Made by a program: the position numbers and the translations under genes
Shown here: in pieces, positions 58,131 through 64,000 of the stretch
Position numbering within the stretch: position 1 is the first letter of the stretch
Layout: each line of letters begins with the position of its first letter
NCBI GenBank assembly: GCA_000149265.1
Contig: CH003313.1
Coordinates: 2,641,314-2,705,313 of the forward strand
Origin: Ciona savignyi
Lineage: Eukaryota; Chordata; Ascidiacea; Phlebobranchia; Cionidae
DNA length: 64,000 nt
Direction of reading: 5' to 3'
The notes under the pieces: generated by a model
The model's database searches: none
What the model saw: the letters and a program-made list of their open reading frames with translations, nothing else
What the model was told of the DNA's origin: nothing

Positions 58131-58263
58131 TCATCTCCCACAGGGACATTGCGTTTTTCCAACATACTGTTAAAATGTGCTTGTCGATGTTCATTGTATG
58201 TAAGCTACCTGTTTTCCTGTTTCTAGAGGAGTCCTAGTTAGGGCCTGTGCGTTAAATAAGACC

Positions 58264-61200
58264 ATGGGTGACACGGATAAGCGGTACGTGTTTCTCGGGG
58301 ACTATGTTCTCAAAACCATGAAGTTTAAGCCGGATAAGTGGCAGAAATGCATAGGAGTCGAAGAAAACAAGATTTTCATCCAAGAATTCTTCGACAAGGC
58401 CGACAATGTTTTCCTTATAATATCCGCAAACGCGGCCGGAATTTTGACGCCGACAGACAATTTTATTCCAGCGGGTAAAACGAAAGCCGTGTACTTCATA
58501 AAAAGAGCGAAGGAGACAATAGGAACGGAGTCGATACAAAACCAACTTTTATTCGGCGATCTTTCGTATGCTCCACTGGACCAGATGTCTTCACTTGTTG
58601 ACGACGTAAGTTATATATTTGGAAGCATTCTTTAATTCCACCATGTGAGCATGGGACCTGTCGACCAGTGTGGATTGTGCTGTGCCCAGTGGCATCGACC
58701 ATCTGGGTCATACGAGTATACTTTGAAATATACGATCTATTACGACCTGTATATCGCATAGGCCGATGCCTACATACCAAATCATAGACAGTTAACGTCA
58801 CCATTGAATTTGATTGGCGATTTTAATCTTAAGTATAACTTGTACCAATAGATATCTGCTAAAAATAGTGTTCAGAAGTGGTCCACTTTAAAAAAATGCC
58901 CTAAAAATGGTCCTTTAGTAAAAATTGCCAAATTTTGCCACGTCAATCACAATTTATCAGTTTCGACAAATATTGCTGTTTAAAGTTTAACTGCACGGGC
59001 GCGGCTTTCAGTCAATTATTCACATTCGCTCTTTCGCGTGATTAAACAAGAGATTGCGATAAAACGATTTACTCAGCGGGGATTTAGAATGGTTTACTTT
59101 GTCGCCTTTGAGTTTGAAGAGAGAAATAAAGAAGTTTGTATGCGAAGTGACTACTTACGTTTTCTGTTTACTTTTCTCGTTCGGGTTAATATCAAATCGA
59201 AAGTAACAATTTAAATCGCCCGAAAAAAAAACAGAACATATAAAAATGTCAATATTGTAATCAATTCAATACGTTGGTATAAAAAATCAGTTCAAGTTGA
59301 ATCATCCTTAACTGTAACGTCAACAGACCGTTGGTAAAAGAATCGAAATAGCTATCTTAAGTATACAATGCTGTTCTCTTTGTTTGACGAACAGCTTGTG
59401 TTGGTTACAATTTATCTTCATTTGACTAGGATATGATAATATATTCAAGTTTATCCCCGTGAATCGGAAAACCAAAAGGCGTTAATACACGAACAATCGT
59501 TCGGTCACTAGGTTTGGCGGCCGCGTCCGCTATATATTTATTAATTTATATCCTTTTTAATGACGTGTTTCAACGACTGTTCGTTTCCTCGTCTTTTCCC
59601 GTTTATGTGTCGTGATTATATTCGTTTGCTTTTTTAAAAACTGGGGGGGGGGAATAAACAAACTAAAACTAAAAAGGTCACCGCTCCCATGGTCGCCCAT
59701 TTTATAAATAGCGTTATAAATTGACAACCGAAAGACTTCCTATTCGAAACAGTCATTTTGAGCTTCTACCCCGTATATAGGCAAGGAAGTTAATCAAGAG
59801 TAGCCCCAAATGGAACAGGTTAAAAAAATAACATCACTCAACTAACTATAATATACGAGTAGAGTCATTTAAATTTTGCCTCCCACGGGGATATTAAGGA
59901 CTTGCGTATACATATAACCAATAGGCTATAAATTTATATAGTGGATTTCATACGGTATACTAAAGTATATTTAAATATATGTTTGTTTTTTCTGTACGTC
60001 ATCTAATTTTTCGGTTAGTCTGATACCATTTTTAGTTGGACAATAATAATGTACTTATAACAACATGTGTGGAGATTACATAAGCCTTGACACTTACTCG
60101 ATATCCATTATGCCGTAAGCAACTTAATTAATCACATCATTTGATTGACAGGTCCTGGTACCGCTGCTCGGCAATGGTCGAAACCAGGACACTTGGCCAC
60201 ACGTGGTATCTGGTGATGTTCTGCATCATGTTCACAAACTCAAAAGCAACGTTTTCGTGGTGACAGGCCAAGTAAGTACTATTGTTTGTATAATTGATTG
60301 GTTATAAAGATTTATTAAAAACCATCCATGCCGGCCACACTTGTCTGATTGTTTTGTGATTTTAAAGCTCTTTTTTTTACCGGGCTTAGTTTCGAATCCA
60401 AGATGGGCTTGTTGTTAAGACCGTTTTTTTGTATGTAAGTCTGTTGTAAATTTTTCGGTCGTGTTAACCATTCGGCCACACGACCTTTCAATATTAAAAC
60501 TCTAAACAATAGCAATAGTATATATAATATAATTCTCGTATAATATAAATCCAATCAAGCGTATCGGACCGTGTCAGTAGGGAATTCCCCCTGCTTGACT
60601 CTGGGGAATTCCCTTCCACCAATACCAGTTAAACCTTACTTGGTTTATCAGTGCATCTTTAAGTTATTGTTTTTATTTTATATTGTTTACTTTGTTTGTG
60701 TTGTGGTTGTATATATGGCGTCAATATTTATATTTTTGTAGTTAGGAATAAAGCAGAACGTTATGGCCGAATGGTTAACGCAACCGATGCATATACTGTC
60801 TCCTATACTAAAACGGTCCTAGTGACTAGCCCATCATGGGTTCGAAACTTGGCTCGGTAAAAAAAGAAATAATTCAGACTGATATTTGTACAAAAGGTCA
60901 AAGGAAAGACGTTACTTCCCTTGCCACCCGGTACAGAGAAAATACCAGAACAAGAAGAACAAGCAGAGGAACCAAAGTGAGTTTTGACCTTGTCCGTCTC
61001 AATCAGGGTGGGGCACACTCTTTTGAGTTTTATGGATGCTCTGCTAGCAAAAAAAACATTTCAATTTTTGCCATAAAATATTGCCACAGAATTAACTGTT
61101 ACACCACAGTGGAAAAATGACATGATTTGCATCATATTGTCAACTTTGGCATTTTGAATATGAACCTGATTGCTGTGAATTACAATAAATAGTAGTTTAA

Positions 61201-63653
61201 GTAACTTCCTGGCATAAGGTAATGTCGGAAAACTATTTTTTACAATCATTTTAAATATTGAGGACAGGGCTCGGCAACCTTTTGAACCATTTTAACCGAT
61301 ATTCCACAAATGAAATTTTCCGACATCACTTTATCGATATTCCACAAATTGAGTAATACCATTCTATACAGTTACCAGGACAGATTCTTTCCATGGAATT
61401 AAGATTAATATGTTAGTGTTTGATATGTAACAAATCATATATAACTCAATATTGCAGAGATAATTTAAATAAGCGCTATATGTTAGTATTAGCTATGCTA
61501 AACATCCTATCACTATATATTCCAGAGAGAATTTGATTGACAGCCAGATCCTCCACACACTTGAGTCGGTTGTCATCGAATGGAGCCATCAAGTCCGGGA
61601 TGTATTGAAGAGAGACTCCTCTGAAATCCTCCTCCAAGGATTAAATCCTCTTCCTTCCACTGAGACCACATTCTGGGCGGATCGATATGAAAATCTTCAA
61701 TGCATTTTTGACCAGGTAACTGCAGCTGAATGGTTGTGGGAGTTTTTCAGCAACAATCATCAGAACACCACATGCTCACAGTCCGTTCGGAGCTAAATAA
61801 TTTGCATAACCAAAACACTTCTACCAAGTTGAAAAGATTTAAACTGCAAATTTGATGCAGAGTCCAATTTTAATGTATTATAGCTGACATGTTGTTGAAT
61901 ACTTTTTTATGTTGGTGGTTTCATACCCTCATCCTCACCTACAGCCACACCCACACCCTCACTCTTACCCATACCTTCACTAACACCCACACCCTTTTCC
62001 ATATGAATGCATACCCACACTCTACTTCACACCCTCACTCATAACCCACACCCTCACCCATAACATTTCCCATACCCTCAATAACAATATTCTTTGATCC
62101 ATTCCCAGCTGCAAACACACAAGGTAAAAGCCATGGCTGAAGTTCTACGTCGAGTGCAAAGTAGCTACTACCCTGCCTTTCAACAAATGTTCAAAGATGT
62201 GGTGGCAGGTAATATGGGATGTTTACTATAGCATAGTGGTCCCTAAACTTTTTACCGCTTTGGACCGGTAAAGATTTGATAATTTTACTGTGGCCAGATA
62301 AAAGGGATGTTGATTATTTGCACAAAAAGCCTTTCAGAAAAACGAGGTAACAAGCGACTTTGTAAAGTCACAAGTAGGCTTGTTACATAATTAAAAAAAG
62401 AACTTCTAGTAATTTTCAAAACAATTGAATGTAAGAAAACTGTGCAACACAACAAAACGAAAAAAATAGAAGTTAAATGTGCGGCTGGTGCGTGTGGCTG
62501 GTGCGGCCCGGAACTAACTGATCCGCGAAATGGTGGTGGGGTACCACTGCCATAGTTTATCTAGGTTTAATTGTGTAGAACAGTGATTGGAATACTGAGG
62601 ATTTGAATGACACTGCTATTGTACTACTGGATTGTAGTTGACTTTAAAAACGCAATTCGCAGATACTAACTTGAACAAAATTTGAATTCTCCTGCTAAGT
62701 TATTCTAAGTTCTTACTTTATCTATACAATTTTAGTTGATATAATATACCCATTTGCAGTTGGTAAGGAAAACAAAAGGAAATTTAAATTCTTTTACTAA
62801 GTTTTAATTTTATTTGAATATTTTTATTAATACAGGCTTGGCTGAAGCTAAAGACATCCACGTCCACTTGAAGCCATTGAAATGGTTGCTTGAAGATATG
62901 GAAGAGAAGGAATTCAATGAACTCACCTCTTACATCAAGCCACTCTTCTTGCTTATCTGCAAAACATGGGCGAGTAGCAAGTTCTACAGCAGTCCGACAA
63001 GACTTATCGTGCTGCTGCAGGAAATCTGCAACCTGATGATTAACCAGGTAAATCCTACAAGGTGGTTGATACCGGTCAGTCTATAGGTTTAACCACCACA
63101 CAGTATACTCTGCTGCGTGGTGGTGTGTTATAAGATAGAATAAATTATTTTCATTTTGTCATTTTTATTAAAACAAAATCTCGATATTTTATGACAGTGT
63201 CGAGCTTATCTCAACCCGGAGGAATTGTTCAAGCAAGAGGTTGACCAGGGAATTGAAAGTGTACAGGTTGCGCTTAAAATACTCAAGCAATTCAGGTAAA
63301 ATGTGCAATGTGTTTGAGGGTGTGTTGGTTTGGGTGTGTATGTGCAGTAGATTATCTTAATTTTGTATTTTTCCATTTTGGTCAATATGTAGTTTTTCTG
63401 CTAGCCATTGCTTCTACCCAATGAAATTTAGTAAGCCATCTGCAAAAATTTAAGTAATAAGCCTCTGTGCAGACAAAAATAGCTTAGTTGATATAACATA
63501 AAAATAATCCACAGAGCTTCCTACCAGTCGCACAAGGATAACTTGTCGAGTTACTTTGAAGGAAAGGACAGACAAGTGGTCTTGTGGGATTTCGATAACA
63601 GCCTCGTTTTTGCCCGATATGACTGCTTCATTGAAAGATTGGAGGACATTACG
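58264..63653 (+). CDS. Axonemal outer-arm dynein heavy chain, beta type, N-terminal exons
   Basis: Motor of cilia and sperm flagella; only the N-terminal tail is in the window. Coding exons 58264-58605, 60152-60271, 60897-60976, 61526-61715, 62109-62208, 62836-63047, 63198-63295 and 63515-63653, with phases 0-0-2-0-1-0-2-0, give about 427 residues; the total protein should exceed 4,000. The start follows an AG acceptor (tttctag) and gaccATGg. Family evidence: LKPDKW-like FKPDKWQKCIG, NAAGILTP, KAVYFIKR, GDLSYAPLDQ, WPHVVSGDV and VFVVTGQVKGKTLLPLP, as in vertebrate DNAH9/11/17 N-termini as I remember them. Exons 4-8 continue into the DHC_N1 stem. cacag at 63993-63997 may open the next exon at the very edge. 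I cannot choose among DNAH9, 11 and 17. Confidence 0.9.
59426..59500 (-). repeat. SINE-A tail fragment
   Basis: ggatatgataatatattcaa, then tatccccgtgaatcgg and aacacacga-like sequence. Dynein intron 1. Confidence 0.55.
60365..60488 (-). repeat. SINE-B copy
   Basis: Reverse complement of the unit: ccgggcttagtttcgaatcc and cgtgttaaccattcggccacacgac. Dynein intron 2. Confidence 0.7.
60757..60875 (+). repeat. SINE-B copy next to dynein exon 3
   Basis: gttatggccgaatggttaacgc at the A-box and catgggttcgaaacttggctcgg at the B-box, then an A-run. Its A-rich end is about 20 bases from the exon 3 acceptor. Confidence 0.75.
61921..62090. repeat. cacaccctca-rich low-complexity tract
   Basis: Imperfect repetition of caccctcac, acccacaccc and cataccctca over about 170 bases of dynein intron 4. 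Confidence 0.7.
62232..62560. mobile_element. hAT-like miniature element (agtggtccc ends)
   Basis: Left end catagtggtccctaaacttt and right end ggggtaccactgccatag are inverted. It is the uninterrupted version of the element split by SINEs at 20022-20510. Dynein intron 5. Confidence 0.65.
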
Positions 63654-63711
63654 GTTTGTATGGATATGATGCTATATCCTATTGCTATTTTGGGGGTGGT
63701 AAATTTGTATG

Positions 63712-63890
63712 ACTGATTAGTTTGGTGGATTAGCCTTTCAACCTAAGGGTGGTAGATTCAAAACTGGTCGCTAGCTAGTGGGCTGTGTATTTGGGTAAGG
63801 CACTTTACGAACATTGCGTGAACCCAGTGGATTAATGGGTTCTACTAAATTGAAGGAATTTTTAAATCATACACAACACACTGAAGTTTA
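63712..63890 (+). repeat. SINE-A copy
   Basis: Head gattagtttggtggattagc, B-box remnant gattcaaaactggtcgctag, core tttgggtaaggcactttacg, body to tacacaacacactg. Dynein intron 8. Confidence 0.75.
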
Positions 63891-64000
63891 AATCATGGAC
63901 AACACACAAAGCTTCTAACTGTGTATTTTATTTTATTCCTAATGGGTAAAAATGACATGTAAATACCGACTGTAGTTTTGTGGTTTTTCCATCACAGACC

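Larger units (their letters stand above)
55164..58263. other. Divergent spacer between lyase and dynein genes
   Basis: 3.1 kb with no supported gene. It contains the second copy of the dispersed repeat (55415-55655), a SINE-A tail fragment (about 56820-56935), a diverged tandem duplication (about 56965-57130), a small palindrome (gtgtatag repeats near 57242-57270) and a 111-bp tandem duplication just before the dynein start. Promoters for both genes should lie here. Confidence 0.55.

Overview
The window is animal nuclear DNA, most likely from a tunicate of the genus Ciona. It is AT-rich, the genes are compact with many short exons and GT..AG introns, and the non-coding space is filled with short tRNA-derived SINEs and miniature DNA transposons. 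One 16-base stretch (18577-18592) matches the Ciona trans-splicing leader as I remember it. Every gene model below was built by hand from splice sites and codon phase. In the seven multi-exon genes, reading frame is kept across every proposed junction.

Layout, left to right: a decayed BEL/Pao LTR retrotransposon on the minus strand (1-4163, cut by the left edge); an unrecognised three-exon gene (8706-10046, +) with a possible orphan terminal exon just upstream; a twelve-exon PH/proline-rich/SH2 adaptor of the STAP1/BRDG1 family (11498-20786, +); a five-exon SBSPON orthologue with somatomedin B and thrombospondin type 1 domains (24218-34596, +); an eleven-exon sphingosine-1-phosphate lyase (35759-55163, -); and the first eight exons of an axonemal outer-arm (beta-type) dynein heavy chain (58264 to the right edge, +).

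The main discovery is inside the 13.1-kb ninth intron of the lyase (36871-49973). It holds two complete, convergently transcribed single-pass receptor genes: receptor 1 (38551-42732, +) and receptor 2 (43817-48150, -). Each has a signal peptide, two D200-type fibronectin III modules with the cysteine spacing of class II cytokine receptors (the interferon/IL-10 receptor and tissue factor family), one membrane segment and a cytoplasmic tail. A proline-x-x-leucine box resembling the JAK1-binding box of vertebrate interferon receptors follows the membrane in both. Receptor 2 also has a YLSQ motif of the STAT3-docking YxxQ type. Its intron phases are 1-2-1-0-1-0, the order I recall for vertebrate class II receptors.

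The neighbourhood suggests a signalling theme (cytokine receptors, a STAP adaptor, an S1P-degrading enzyme), but shared function is inference. Intergenic and intronic DNA is dominated by four recurrent repeat groups: SINE-A (tRNA head, body with a cttgggcaag core, tail of tcctatccta units), SINE-B (tRNA-like head plus poly-A), a roughly 200-bp palindromic MITE rich in ggagggaaactgc, and hAT-like miniature elements.
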